Shown: positions 9,389 through 19,829, numbered from the stretch's first letter. The stretch is DNA of 64,000 nt from JALNZF01 sp049793155 (GCA_049793155.1 JBARBN010000185.1:1-64000); one strand, 5' to 3'. The notes: generated from the sequence alone by a model not told the origin. Numbers and translations: made by a program.

Positions 9389-10834
9389 TCATTTGGTCGT
9401 GCCGTTTTCTCTGACCCGAGCTTGTTCCTCATGTCCTTTTTTGCGGACCAACTCCCACTTTCTCCTCCCGATAAGATACTGGATGAGCGCCTCGAACCGC
9501 CAGAAAGAGTTGATCTGTCGATAGCCGAAATTTTCAAGCACGCCGAAGAGGAGAAGCCTGAACAGATGACTCCACTTCGGATACCGCCTGAAAGTCAATT
9601 CTTCGAGAAAGATGCTGGCAGTCGAGAGAAATACGCCATAGAATATCGCCAGTGTCAGGAAAAGCAGGAGGAAGTCAAGGCTCAGGATCCCGAGGAAATA
9701 GGAAATAATGACGCAGAGATATCCCAGAACTTCGATCACCGGGCCCAGGATCTCGAAAAGGACATAGTAGGGCAGCACCACGATGCCGATTTTGCCGAAT
9801 TGAGGATTGAGCATCATCTCTCTATTTTGGAAAATGGTCTGGATCAGGCCGAGGTGCCACCTTCGCCGCTGTCTGCCGAGCATTCTAAAGTCATCGGGCG
9901 CCTCGGTCCAGCAGATCGGATCGGATACAAATCGGATCCGGTAGGGTTTTTTCTTCTTCAGCATATGGCGATGAAGCCGAACGATCATGTCCATGTCTTC
10001 CGCCACGTTGCCCACCTTGAATCCCCCCGCCTCAACCACGCTGGCTTTTTGAAAAAGAGAAAAGGTCCCGGAAAGAATAAGCAGCGCGCGCAGACTGTCC
10101 CATCCCACCCTGCCGAAGAGAAACCCCCGGATGTACTCAACGATCTGAAACAGAAGAAGCGTGTTGTCAGGCAGATCGATTTCCTCGATCGTGGCCCCGT
10201 CGGTAAGCCGGAGCCCGTTGATGATACGCACAACACCTCCGCTGGCGATCACCGGAACGTTGCTGTCAAGAAGGGGGGTCATGACCCGTATGAGCGCGTC
10301 TTTTTCAAGCAGCGAATCCGCGTCGAGCGAACAAAAATACGGTGAACGTGAAACATTTATCCCGCAGTTCAACGCATCGGCTTTGCCGCCCTGCTCCTTG
10401 TCGATCACGAGGAGATTCGGCGTTTCCGGGCTGTAGTAAAAGCCCTTGACGGGCTTCGTCTTGAGAAACGGCCGGTAGACGCGATCGATCTTTTTAAGAC
10501 CAAGCGCATCGATCACTATTTGCAATGTCCCGTCTGTCGACCCGTCGTTGATGATGATCACCTCAAAAAACGGGTATTCCGTGGCAAGCGCGGACCGGAT
10601 GCTCCGGAGAACGACCTTTTCCTCATTGTGCATGGCGATCAGGATCGTGACGGGTGGGGTCTCGGGAGAGAGGGTAAATTCCTTGTACGGGGAATATTTA
10701 ATACGGCGAAGGTGCCTGAACACGACAAAGAGGGCAAGGGCCAGAAGGACCGAGTAAATTGTATTCATGACCCCGAAGTAAATCCCGACGCAATAATTGA
10801 ATCCGATAATCGTGATGATGAGTATTTTCTTCAT
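9389..10834 (-). CDS. Processive-type family 2 glycosyltransferase
   Basis: 481-residue membrane glycosyltransferase. N-terminal helices (1-40), GT-A domain with LIAMHNEE, INDGSTDGT, SLDADS (DxD-type) and the QRRRW motif typical of processive synthases of the cellulose/PgaC type, then C-terminal transmembrane helices. The ATG at 10834 overlaps the HEAT gene stop (ATGA); an upstream in-frame extension reads into the HEAT gene and was rejected. Sugar donor unknown. Probably the polymerising enzyme of this surface-glycan cluster. Confidence 0.9.
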   Translation of the reverse strand: MKKILIITIIGFNYCVGIYFGVMNTIYSVLLALALFVVFRHLRRIKYSPYKEFTLSPETPPVTILIAMHNEEKVVLRSIRSALATEYPFFEVIIINDGSTDGTLQIVIDALGLKKIDRVYRPFLKTKPVKGFYYSPETPNLLVIDKEQGGKADALNCGINVSRSPYFCSLDADSLLEKDALIRVMTPLLDSNVPVIASGGVVRIINGLRLTDGATIEEIDLPDNTLLLFQIVEYIRGFLFGRVGWDSLRALLILSGTFSLFQKASVVEAGGFKVGNVAEDMDMIVRLHRHMLKKKKPYRIRFVSDPICWTEAPDDFRMLGRQRRRWHLGLIQTIFQNREMMLNPQFGKIGIVVLPYYVLFEILGPVIEVLGYLCVIISYFLGILSLDFLLLFLTLAIFYGVFLSTASIFLEELTFRRYPKWSHLFRLLLFGVLENFGYRQINSFWRFEALIQYLIGRRKWELVRKKGHEEQARVRENGTTK

Positions 10835-12093
10835 GCGCCGGGTCCCGTTCTTACCATGCTGCGGATGAGCCTTTTTCCCGCTTCGTCGCCTTCCTGTTCC
10901 AGGTATTTGCTGAGCGGCGTTGAAAATCCGCGGGAAAGCATGATCTCGAGGACCGTGTGCGATTTCTTTTGGAGACCCGGGTCGCCTGCAATGACGTTTT
11001 TGATGAGTTGCTCGGAAAAATCGGCCTTCTCTATCTCCTCGCAAATACTGTCTTTCGCGTACGTGTCGGTACCGGTAAGCACCTCGAGGAAAAGGTCAAG
11101 AGCACGTTCACCGAAAACAGTCAATGCCCGCGCTGCTTCATTTCTAACCTGCCAGTTTTCGTCAAAAATAAGCTTTCCGATCGGAGCCATGGTGCCTTCA
11201 TCCCCCAACGCCCCGATCGACCGTATTGCCTGCAGCCTGACAAACCATACCGGATCTTCAAGCAGGGGGAGGATCAACTCCGGAAGATTGTGGACCATGC
11301 GGACATTTTCAGCCCTGCCCAGGACCTTGAGCGCTTTGCTCCTCACCTCGACATTCGAACTCGAAAGATGTCCGGCGGCCAGCTGGACCGATCGCGGGTC
11401 AGCCGGCAGCCGGGAGAGAATGTCCAGAATGCACGACAGGACCCAGAGATTGCCTCGTCCCGCCTTTTGCTCGACCAGGGAAGAGATCGCATCGGCGCCA
11501 AAGGCCTGCAGGGCCATACCCATTGCCTTGCGCGTCACGATCGACCGGTCCAGAATAACGGACATTCGCTCGATGATGGCCTGCATTGCAACAGGTCCTC
11601 CTATTTTGCTCAGGGCCCGCAGAGACACGGATACGATCTCGGGGTTCTCTGCATCCAGAAGGGGGATGAGCTTTAGAACAGATGCCTCGCTTTTCATCCT
11701 GCCGAGCTTATCGATGCTCAGCGCGCGAACCTGAATATTTCTGTTCTCGATCTGTTTTTCATGGAATGCAATGTATCCGAGCGCGGATAACAGTTTCATT
11801 ACCTCATCCCGATATCTTTCTTCGTTGATCAGGTTCAGGAGAATATCCTCGATCGCCTGCCATGCGTCCGATTTCGGGTGCGCGCTGAACTCGCCCTGCG
11901 TTCTCAGCACGGTTCCGGATTCAAGCGAATCACGGAGCTTTTTTTCGAAGATGGCCCGAAAATGGTCGAGCTTGCGGTATTTTTTCCCCTTGTAAACCCT
12001 CCGGATGACACTCGTGAAAAACAAGGCGGCAATCAACAGCAGCAGAACTGCGATTGTCGCTATGATGATTATTATAATGACCTTATTTTGCAT
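10831..12093 (-). CDS. Membrane-anchored HEAT-repeat protein
   Basis: 420 residues with one N-terminal transmembrane helix (5-30) and the rest alpha-helical HEAT repeats from about 110 to 400. Such proteins are scaffolds. Coupling by a 4-bp overlap to the GT2 gene suggests it assembles or regulates the synthase at the inner membrane, an inference from context. Confidence 0.83.
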   Translation of the reverse strand: MQNKVIIIIIIATIAVLLLLIAALFFTSVIRRVYKGKKYRKLDHFRAIFEKKLRDSLESGTVLRTQGEFSAHPKSDAWQAIEDILLNLINEERYRDEVMKLLSALGYIAFHEKQIENRNIQVRALSIDKLGRMKSEASVLKLIPLLDAENPEIVSVSLRALSKIGGPVAMQAIIERMSVILDRSIVTRKAMGMALQAFGADAISSLVEQKAGRGNLWVLSCILDILSRLPADPRSVQLAAGHLSSSNVEVRSKALKVLGRAENVRMVHNLPELILPLLEDPVWFVRLQAIRSIGALGDEGTMAPIGKLIFDENWQVRNEAARALTVFGERALDLFLEVLTGTDTYAKDSICEEIEKADFSEQLIKNVIAGDPGLQKKSHTVLEIMLSRGFSTPLSKYLEQEGDEAGKRLIRSMVRTGPGA

Positions 12094-12156
12094 TACTCAC
12101 AGTTCGTCCGGTGTCTGGAATATCGGGGATTGATGCTATGCGCCCGAAAATGGGTG

Positions 12157-12870
12157 TCATTGCAGCGCAGGTGTTATCATGCCGTTGTCTCTGAAACTGA
12201 AATGATCGCCATCGCCGATGATGATATGATCGAGCACCTGAATGCCGATCACCTCGCCTGCCTGGACCAGGCGCCTGGTGAGCAGGATGTCCTCCTGGCT
12301 TGGTTTGATATCTCCACTCGGGTGATTGTGGATGAAGATGACCGCAGCCGCTGATTCCCGGATAGCGGCTTTGAAGGTCTCACGAGGATGAACAAGGGAG
12401 GCGGAAAGGCTGCCCACTGAAATTTCCTCGTCCTTGATGATCTTGCTGATCTTGTTTTTCGTGTCCAGCACCACACATTGGAAGATCTCTTTTTTCAAAC
12501 CCTTCATGCGCGGTTGATAGTACGCTGCGACGTCGTGACTGGAGCAGAAGGACGCGCCGGAGAGACTCGGTTTCTGATACCGTCTCCCGATCTCGATCGC
12601 AGCCTTGATCTCGGCCGCCTTGGCCTTCCCGATTCCCGGAACCCCGCAGATCTCGCTGATGCCGGCCTGCTCGATGCCTGTGAGATTTTCAAACTTGACG
12701 AGCAGTTCCATGGCAAGGTCGAGGGCCGTACTCCCCGTTCTGCCGTTCTTGATGATGATGGCGAGCAGCTGAGCATCGGAAAGCGAAGCGGGGCCATGCG
12801 CGATGAGCCGCTCGCGCGGGCGCTCATCTTCAGGCCAATGCTTGACGCTCCGGGTCTTTTTTTCGGGCAT
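12157..12870 (-). CDS. radC: RadC/UPF0758 family JAB-domain protein
   Basis: 237 residues: N-terminal helix-hairpin-helix part (LTGIEQAGISEICGVPGIG) and a C-terminal JAB/MPN metalloprotease-like domain with IHNHPSGD. The family was named for DNA repair but its role is unsettled. It has its own consensus promoter (12968-12996), so it is probably transcribed independently of rubredoxin. Confidence 0.9.
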   Translation of the reverse strand: MPEKKTRSVKHWPEDERPRERLIAHGPASLSDAQLLAIIIKNGRTGSTALDLAMELLVKFENLTGIEQAGISEICGVPGIGKAKAAEIKAAIEIGRRYQKPSLSGASFCSSHDVAAYYQPRMKGLKKEIFQCVVLDTKNKISKIIKDEEISVGSLSASLVHPRETFKAAIRESAAAVIFIHNHPSGDIKPSQEDILLTRRLVQAGEVIGIQVLDHIIIGDGDHFSFRDNGMITPALQ

Positions 12871-12967
12871 GGGTGACCTTCCTCTTCACCTGAGACGTCC
12901 GCTGCCTAGCGTTCTCCCCTGCGAACGTCAACGGATGATCCGTCAGGGAATATTCTCTGTGCGGTAA

Positions 12968-12996
12968 ATTATAGAATGGACACCGGTGACTGTCAA
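12968..12996 (-). promoter_or_regulatory. Consensus sigma-70 promoter of radC
   Basis: On the minus strand a perfect TTGACA (12996-12991) and a perfect TATAAT (12973-12968) are 17 bp apart, roughly 100 bp ahead of the radC start. Confidence 0.85.
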
Positions 12997-12998
12997 AT

Positions 12999-13036
12999 GA
13001 AAAAGGCGGCCCTTGATTTAAACCGTGGCCGCCTTT
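12999..13036 (-). terminator. Rho-independent terminator after rubredoxin
   Basis: AAAGGCGGCC (13002-13011) pairs with GGCCGCCTTT (13027-13036) around a 15-nt loop; on the minus strand a T run follows. It lies just downstream of rubredoxin and just upstream of the radC promoter. Confidence 0.8.
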
Positions 13037-13054
13037 GCAGAAAACAGCGCTGGA

Positions 13055-13183
13055 CTATATTTTTACAAATGCATCCTTGGGCGCATTGCAGACCGGGCAA
13101 GCCCAGTCGTCCGGAAGGTCTTCGAACTTTTTACCTTCTTTCGCATCATCATAAATGTAGCCGCATACCGTGCATCTCCACAT
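13055..13183 (-). CDS. Short-loop rubredoxin
   Basis: 42-residue electron carrier. The two iron-binding knuckles are visible: CTVCGYIYD and CPVCNAPKD. It is about ten residues shorter than the usual 52, lacking the loop after the first knuckle, as in the short rubredoxin known from Desulfovibrio desulfuricans. It lies 53 bp downstream of the flavodiiron gene on the same strand, its natural redox partner for O2 or NO reduction. Confidence 0.95.
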   Translation of the reverse strand: MWRCTVCGYIYDDAKEGKKFEDLPDDWACPVCNAPKDAFVKI

Positions 13184-13236
13184 GAGGGCCTCCTTAAAGT
13201 AGGGTTATTCTTTTACCGGTAAACTTACCGGGCACT

Positions 13237-14481
13237 TTATGGTTTACACTTTACCGGCTGATTGCCGTTGAACTTTTTGTGATACTCAATCGTCTTTTCC
13301 GCAAACTGTTTTCCGAACTCGAAACATTTCTTTTCGTCTTCCGGACCCGGCCGGTAGAGGACCTCAACGCCGGGCTCAACTACTTCAAGACCCATCTTCT
13401 TAAAGGCCTCGTATGCCTCCTTTACGGCACCGCCTCCCCAGCCAAAGCTCCCGAAGGCCCCGGCAAGCCGGTTCTTGGGGCGGAGCCCCCTGAGGTGCGT
13501 CAGGAACTCGGCGATTGACGGGAACATGATATTGTTAAGCGTCGGCGTGCCCACCAGCATGGCCCGTGATTCCCAGATGCTTTTGATCGCCAGGCTCATG
13601 GGGGTGGACCGGAGCTTGACCACATCCACGTCGACGCCCGCGGACTTGACCCCCTCCATAAGCGGGATGGTCATGCGTTCGGTGCTGTGCCACATGGTAT
13701 CGTAGACGATCACGACGCGAAGGTCAGCCTGATCATTCGCCATATCAAGGTACATCTGAATGATCTTGCCGGGGTCCTTCTTCCAGATGATCCCGTGGTC
13801 AGGGGCGATCATGTCGATAACGAGGCCGAGCTTCTGAACCTCGGCAAGCTTTGTCTTGATGAGCGCGCCGAACGGCATCAGGATGTTCGCGTAGTAGTCA
13901 CGTACCGCGTGTTCAAGCGCGGTGACCGAATACTGGTCGCAGAACTCGTCGTCGAAGCGCGCCGACGAGGCCAGGTGCTGCCCGAAGGCGTCCTGGCTGA
14001 TCAGAAGCTTGTCTTCCTTCACATAGCTCATCATCGAATCCGGCCAGTGCAGCATCGGCGTTTCAAGGAAGGTAATGGTCTTGGAGCCTGTATTGAGCGT
14101 GTCGCCGGTCTTGACGATCCTGAACTGCCATTTCGAGGTGTCGAAGAACCGGTCGAGACCCTTTTTCCCGCGCGCAGTGATATGGATCAGGGCCTTCGGC
14201 GCCAGCTCCATGACCCGGTCGATGCTCGACATATGGTCGTTCTCGATATGGTTGATCACTATGTTCTCGATCTTCGCGGGGTCAACAAGGCCCCTTATAT
14301 TGTCGATCGTGTACTCGCAGAAATCATGCTTCACCGTATCGACCAGTGTCACGTGCTTATCAAGGATCAGATAATTGTTGTAGGACGTGCCGTGAGGTGT
14401 CACGTAACCGTGAAAATCCCGCACCGCCCAGTCTATTGCCCCCACCCAGTAGATGCCGGGTTTAATCTCTACAGCTCCCAT
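13237..14481 (-). CDS. fprA: Flavodiiron protein (FprA/rubredoxin:oxygen oxidoreductase type)
   Basis: 414-residue cytosolic enzyme reducing O2 to water or NO to N2O. The metallo-beta-lactamase-like domain has the diiron ligands HIENDH, the His of LHWPDSM, the Asp of SQDAFGQH and the His of PDHG; the C-terminal flavodoxin domain carries YDTMWHST and GTPTLNN. No C-terminal rubredoxin is fused; a separate rubredoxin gene follows. With perR just upstream this is an oxidative-stress defence unit. Confidence 0.95.
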   Translation of the reverse strand: MGAVEIKPGIYWVGAIDWAVRDFHGYVTPHGTSYNNYLILDKHVTLVDTVKHDFCEYTIDNIRGLVDPAKIENIVINHIENDHMSSIDRVMELAPKALIHITARGKKGLDRFFDTSKWQFRIVKTGDTLNTGSKTITFLETPMLHWPDSMMSYVKEDKLLISQDAFGQHLASSARFDDEFCDQYSVTALEHAVRDYYANILMPFGALIKTKLAEVQKLGLVIDMIAPDHGIIWKKDPGKIIQMYLDMANDQADLRVVIVYDTMWHSTERMTIPLMEGVKSAGVDVDVVKLRSTPMSLAIKSIWESRAMLVGTPTLNNIMFPSIAEFLTHLRGLRPKNRLAGAFGSFGWGGGAVKEAYEAFKKMGLEVVEPGVEVLYRPGPEDEKKCFEFGKQFAEKTIEYHKKFNGNQPVKCKP

Positions 14482-14520
14482 GAAAACCTCCTCTTCATAA
14501 CGAAACCCACAGCTGCCGTC

Positions 14521-14640
14521 TCATACCGCATGTCATCCCGTGACTGTACTCGTGGGAATATGATGTTTATTTGGTATTTCCAGAAACCGGATTCCCGGCA
14601 GGAATATTCGGGAATGACAATTTCGAGGCGGCCCGAGTAA
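14521..14640. repeat. REP-like palindromic element (GTCATTCCCG type), copy 1
   Basis: The fprA-perR gap holds GTCATCCCG-like and GGGAATGAC-like arms in inverted orientation with the internal string GGGAATATGAT. A related copy lies at 44955-45024. This is the only structure I see in the gap. Confidence 0.55.
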
Positions 14641-14672
14641 TGACCTATCACTAATGCATCCCGGGAAGGGGC

Positions 14673-15098
14673 TCAGGAGAGCTTCCCCTTCTTTTTACAT
14701 CGGGAACAATGACCATAAAACTCGACGTGATTCCCGAGCAAAGTAAAATCCTGCGCAAGTTCTCCCGGCAGATCAACGTCAATCCCCTCGGGAACGTCAA
14801 CGATCCTGCTGCACAGGACGCATATCAGGTGATGATGGCGGCTTGTGTCCGGGTCGTAACGCTTTCTCTCGGGATCAATGGTAAGTTCGCGCACGGTCTC
14901 CGCCTTGGTGAGCATATTGAGCGTATTATAGACCGTCGCGAACGACATGGACCGGTACTTTTTCGACACGGCCCGGTAGATGTCCTCAGCCGAGGGGTGA
15001 GCGGTGTTCCCTTTCAGATAGTCCAGGATCGCGAGCCGCTGAGGGGTGCGCTTGAACTGCGGCCCCGCCTCCCCTTTTTGATGCTGTTTTGTGTTCAT
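14673..15098 (-). CDS. perR: PerR-type Fur-family regulator
   Basis: 141-residue winged-helix repressor. The recognition region (SFATVYNTLNML) and the zinc-site cysteines CVLC and CSRC are present, with the HHH metal-site stretch before CVLC. The PerR assignment, rather than Fur, rests on the neighbouring peroxide/oxygen defence genes and a PerR-like box 6 bp before its own start, which would give autorepression. Confidence 0.88.
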   Translation of the reverse strand: MNTKQHQKGEAGPQFKRTPQRLAILDYLKGNTAHPSAEDIYRAVSKKYRSMSFATVYNTLNMLTKAETVRELTIDPERKRYDPDTSRHHHLICVLCSRIVDVPEGIDVDLPGELAQDFTLLGNHVEFYGHCSRCKKKGKLS

Positions 15099-15103
15099 AT
15101 TGG

Positions 15104-15118
15104 TTAGAATTAATATAA
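15104..15118 (-). promoter_or_regulatory. PerR-like box upstream of perR
   Basis: The 15-bp site beginning TTAGAATT matches 12 of 14 defined positions of the PerR consensus (TTATAAT-N-ATTATAA). It abuts the perR start codon, so binding would block initiation. Confidence 0.65.
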
Positions 15119-15165
15119 ATTAAGAGCGGGGAGCTGTCAAGGGATTTTCCAGCCCTCGTCTCCGC

Positions 15166-15201
15166 GAAAAAATAAAAAAGGCAACCCGAAGGCTGCCTTT
15201 T
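15166..15201 (-). terminator. Terminator of the ATP synthase operon
   Basis: On the minus strand GGCAGCC-TTCG-GGTTGCC forms a 7-bp stem (one G-U) with a stable UUCG tetraloop, followed by a long T-rich run. It lies about 30 bp after the atpC stop. Confidence 0.92.
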
Positions 15202-15228
15202 GATCTCAACTGGAGAAGAATGTGTGCC

Positions 15229-15723
15229 TTACTTCTGTCCGTGCTGTTCCGCCACCTGTATCCGGATCATGGCCCGCAAGAGTTCGATGCGTGCCTTTTC
15301 ATAATCCTTCTGTTCGAGCTTTTCGCTCAGTGCCTTCTCCGCACGCTCTTTCACTGCCCGTTCTTCAGTGAGGTCGATATCCGCCGCCCGGTCAGCACCC
15401 TCTGCCAGAATGATGACCCGGTCCGGTCCCACCTCAGCATATCCCCAGTCAATGGCGAGATGGTGCCACTCCGTGCCTTCAAGGTAGGAGAGCTTGCCGA
15501 CCTTGAGCGTGGTAAGGAAGGGCGTGTGGCCCGGCAGCACGCCGAACTCGCCTTCACTGCCCGGAGCTATCACTTCGTCCACGCGTTCCGAACGGACCAC
15601 CTGTCGGCTCGGCGCAACGATCTCAAGAAGTATTTTCCCTTTTTCAGCGACCATTTTCTTTTTCCAATCTTCAACGCTCACGGGTGAGGGGCCTGCAACG
15701 TTAGCCTGTTCTCCCATCGTCAT
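15229..15723 (-). CDS. atpC: ATP synthase F1 epsilon subunit
   Basis: Up to 164 residues. N-terminal beta-sandwich (GSEGEFGVLPGHTPF) and C-terminal helical hairpin typical of epsilon, the inhibitory central-stalk subunit. The first ATG is 9 nt after the atpD stop; family members usually start at what is residue 24 here (ATG at 15654, MVAEKGKILLEIV), so a 23-residue extension or a later start are both possible. Confidence 0.93.
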   Translation of the reverse strand: MTMGEQANVAGPSPVSVEDWKKKMVAEKGKILLEIVAPSRQVVRSERVDEVIAPGSEGEFGVLPGHTPFLTTLKVGKLSYLEGTEWHHLAIDWGYAEVGPDRVIILAEGADRAADIDLTEERAVKERAEKALSEKLEQKDYEKARIELLRAMIRIQVAEQHGQK

Positions 15724-15732
15724 TCACGATAG

Positions 15733-17154
15733 TTAACGCTTATAACCGAGCTTCTCCGCCTTCTCAAACACTTCCTCGAGGGGGCCGACCATGTAGAACG
15801 CCTGCTCCGGAATATCATCCATTTTCCCGTCAACTACTTCCTTGAATCCCTTGATGGTCTCCTTGAGCGGCACGTATTTGCCCGGAGTGCCCGTAAAGGC
15901 CTCCGCCACCTGGAAGGGCTGGGAAAGGAAACGCTGGATCTTTCTGGCGCGGGACACGGACAGTTTGTCCTCGTCGGACAGTTCGTCCATGCCGAGGATG
16001 GCGATGATGTCCTGAAGCTCTTTGTACCGCTGAAGTACGAGCTGCACCCGTTGCGCGACCGAGTAATGCTCCTCTCCGACCACGTGGGGATCCATTATAC
16101 GGGACGTAGAATCAAGCGGGTCCACGGCCGGGTATATGCCGAGTTCCGCAATCTGACGCGACAGCACCGTGGTTGCATCGAGGTGCGCGAACGCCGTTGC
16201 CGGCGCCGGGTCGGTCAGATCGTCGGCAGGAACGTAGATGGCCTGCACCGAAGTGATGGAGCCTTTTTTCGTGGAGGTGATGCGCTCCTGGAGCGCGCCC
16301 ATTTCGGTGCCGAGTGTCGGCTGGTAACCGACGGCCGACGGCATACGGCCGAGGAGCGCGGACACTTCGGACCCTGCCTGGGTAAACCGGAAGATATTGT
16401 CAACGAACAGGAGCACATCTTGTCCCATGGTGTCGCGGAAATATTCGGCCACGGTCAGTGCCGAGAGACCGACACGGAGCCTTGCTCCCGGCGGCTCGTT
16501 CATCTGGCCGTAAACCAGGGCTGTCTTGCTGATCGTGCCCGATTCCTTCATCTCGGCCCAGAGGTCGTTTCCTTCACGGGTACGCTCGCCCACGCCGGCG
16601 AACACGGAATAGCCTCCGTGCTGTTTAGCCACGTTGTTGATCAGTTCCATGATGATAACGGTCTTGCCCACACCCGCACCGCCGAACAGGCCCGTCTTGC
16701 CGCCCTTGGTGTACGGCGCCAGAAGATCAATGACCTTGATGCCGGTTTCAAAAAGCTGCTTCGTGGGGTCGAGTTCTTCAAGCATGGGCGCCGGACGATG
16801 AATGGGCAGCGTTTCCTTTGTCGTGATCGGTCCCATCTCGTCGACGGGCTCGCCGATCACATTCATGATGCGGCCGAGCACTTCTTTGCCCACGGGCATG
16901 GAAATAGGCCTGCCGGTGTCGTTCACCTTCATGCCGCGCATGAGACCGTCGGTGGAAGACATGGCCACCGTGCGTACCCGGTTCTCGCCGAGGTGCAGCG
17001 CTACCTCAAGCGTAAGATGGGTCTCGGGCGTGCCGAGGTTCTTGTCCGCGGCCTGATCGATCCGAAGCGCGTTCATCAAATGGGGAAGGCTTCCGACGGG
17101 GAACTCACAGTCCACCACCGCACCCATCACCTGTACTATTTTCCCTGTGCTCAT
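15733..17154 (-). CDS. atpD: ATP synthase F1 beta subunit
   Basis: 473-residue catalytic subunit. P-loop GGAGVGKT, catalytic GERTREG, and the signature PAVDPLDSTSR are intact; length is normal. Separated from atpG by a heptamer element (17179-17265), unusual inside such a conserved operon. Confidence 0.98.
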   Translation of the reverse strand: MSTGKIVQVMGAVVDCEFPVGSLPHLMNALRIDQAADKNLGTPETHLTLEVALHLGENRVRTVAMSSTDGLMRGMKVNDTGRPISMPVGKEVLGRIMNVIGEPVDEMGPITTKETLPIHRPAPMLEELDPTKQLFETGIKVIDLLAPYTKGGKTGLFGGAGVGKTVIIMELINNVAKQHGGYSVFAGVGERTREGNDLWAEMKESGTISKTALVYGQMNEPPGARLRVGLSALTVAEYFRDTMGQDVLLFVDNIFRFTQAGSEVSALLGRMPSAVGYQPTLGTEMGALQERITSTKKGSITSVQAIYVPADDLTDPAPATAFAHLDATTVLSRQIAELGIYPAVDPLDSTSRIMDPHVVGEEHYSVAQRVQLVLQRYKELQDIIAILGMDELSDEDKLSVSRARKIQRFLSQPFQVAEAFTGTPGKYVPLKETIKGFKEVVDGKMDDIPEQAFYMVGPLEEVFEKAEKLGYKR

Positions 17155-17178
17155 TGTAACCCCCTGTTGAATCTTTAT

Positions 17179-17265
17179 AAGTCAAAATTAAAATTGCAAA
17201 TTTTAAAATGCAAAATTATGGTTGTCTCACTTTGACTTTTGCATTTTTCACTCTGCATTTTGCAT
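17179..17265. repeat. Heptamer inverted-repeat element B (atpG-atpD gap)
   Basis: Left arm of six A-rich heptamers (units such as ATTGCAA, AATGCAA; 17179-17220), a 10-nt spacer, and a right arm of five complementary heptamers (TTTGCAT, TCTGCAT; 17231-17265). Confidence 0.82.
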
Positions 17266-17271
17266 TTCTTA

Positions 17272-18138
17272 TTATTTCAGCGCTTCCGCCCCACCGACGA
17301 TCTCGGAGATTTCCTTGGTGATCGCGGCCTGACGCTGTTTATTGAACTTGAGCGTGAGCCGTTCGATCATGTCCTTGGCATTCCGTGTTGCGGAATCCAT
17401 GGCCGTCATCCTCGATCCCATTTCGCTCGCCTGGCTCTCAAGCATCGCCCGATATACCTGCACTTCAACGTGCTTCTGCAGGATGGAGCTCAGGATCGCT
17501 TCAGCCGAAGGCTCGTAGAGATAATCAACAGCGGCCGTGAACGGGTCGGCCTCGGTCGGCGGCTCAACGGGCAGCACCTTCTCAAGCGTGACCTTCTGCT
17601 GCATCACACTCTTGAATTCGTTATAGAGAAGATAGACCTCGTCAGTCTCACCGGCAACAAAACGATCAACGATGTTTTTACCGACATCGGCTGCCTTCTC
17701 ATAGTCGATCATGCCGAGCTCGGACCAGACCTTGCCTAACGTATATCCGGGACGTTTGCGGAAAAAGTCGCGTCCTTTTCTGCCGACGACATTTACCTTC
17801 ACTTCCTTGCCCTCGGCCTTGAACTGCTTAACGGCCTCGACGGCCTTGCGCAGGATATTGGTATTGTATGCGCCGCACAGCCCTCGGTCCGAGGTCAGTA
17901 CGAGCAGCTTCACCAGCTTGGGCTCGCGCTTTGCCAAAAGCGGATGCTGCGCCCGCTCCACGCGGGCCGCAAGGTTCGCGATCACGGCAAACATCTTCCG
18001 CGCGTATGGTCTTGCAGCGATCACGCGGTCCTGCGCGCGGCGAAGCTTTGCAGCAGCGACCATCTTCATGGCCTTGGTTATCTGCTGGGTCTTCTTGACG
18101 CTCGTTATTTTTCTTTTAATGTCTCTTAAACTGGGCAT
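17272..18138 (-). CDS. atpG: ATP synthase F1 gamma subunit
   Basis: 288-residue rotor shaft. N-terminal coiled-coil MPSLRDIKRKI...TQQITKAMKMVAA, central LTSDRGLCGAYN, and C-terminal helix NKQRQAAITKEISEIV are all present. Flanked on both sides by heptamer elements. Confidence 0.97.
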   Translation of the reverse strand: MPSLRDIKRKITSVKKTQQITKAMKMVAAAKLRRAQDRVIAARPYARKMFAVIANLAARVERAQHPLLAKREPKLVKLLVLTSDRGLCGAYNTNILRKAVEAVKQFKAEGKEVKVNVVGRKGRDFFRKRPGYTLGKVWSELGMIDYEKAADVGKNIVDRFVAGETDEVYLLYNEFKSVMQQKVTLEKVLPVEPPTEADPFTAAVDYLYEPSAEAILSSILQKHVEVQVYRAMLESQASEMGSRMTAMDSATRNAKDMIERLTLKFNKQRQAAITKEISEIVGGAEALK

Positions 18139-18152
18139 TGAATCCCTTCAAC

Positions 18153-18240
18153 TGCAAAATGCAAAGGTTAAAATGCAAAGTGCAAAATGAACGGCTTTTA
18201 CTTTTGCCTTTTGAAATTTGCGATTTTCATTTTGCATTTC
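18153..18240. repeat. Heptamer inverted-repeat element C (atpA-atpG gap)
   Basis: Left arm: TGCAAAA, TGCAAAG, GTTAAAA, TGCAAAG, TGCAAAA-type units (18153-18187). Right arm of complementary units such as CTTTTGC and ATTTTGC (18201-18235). About 13 nt separate the arms. Confidence 0.83.
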
Positions 18241-18244
18241 ACGG

Positions 18245-19753
<1,509 letters not shown>

Positions 19754-19779
19754 TGTTACACCTCGTTAAGTTCAGGAAC

Positions 19780-19825
19780 CAGAAGCCGGAATCACGCTAC
19801 AGCGTGACTGACTCCTGACTACTGG
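19780..19825. repeat. Degenerate heptamer element D (atpH-atpA gap)
   Basis: An imperfect hairpin: AACCAG and CTGGTT ends, an inner TCACGC-TACA-GCGTGA stem, and TGACTCC/TGACTAC-like heptamers on the right side. It looks like a worn copy of the two-armed heptamer elements. Confidence 0.5.
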
Positions 19826-19829
19826 TTTA

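Noticed and set aside
9305..9389. N-terminal extension of the GT2 gene to 11044
   Set aside because: The extension would overlap the 3' end of the HEAT gene in another frame; the ATG at 10834 in an ATGA overlap gives the normal family start.
16051..17235. Long plus-strand reading frame over atpD, and similar antisense frames at 22429-23907, 27384-28817, 35683-36945, 49961-51541 and 52517-53629
   Set aside because: They mirror well-identified genes on the other strand, have low-complexity His/Arg/Val-rich translations typical of GC-rich antisense frames, and lack domain motifs.
17179..18240. CRISPR or CRISPR-like array in the atp operon gaps
   Set aside because: The repeats are 7-bp tandem units without spacers or cas genes.
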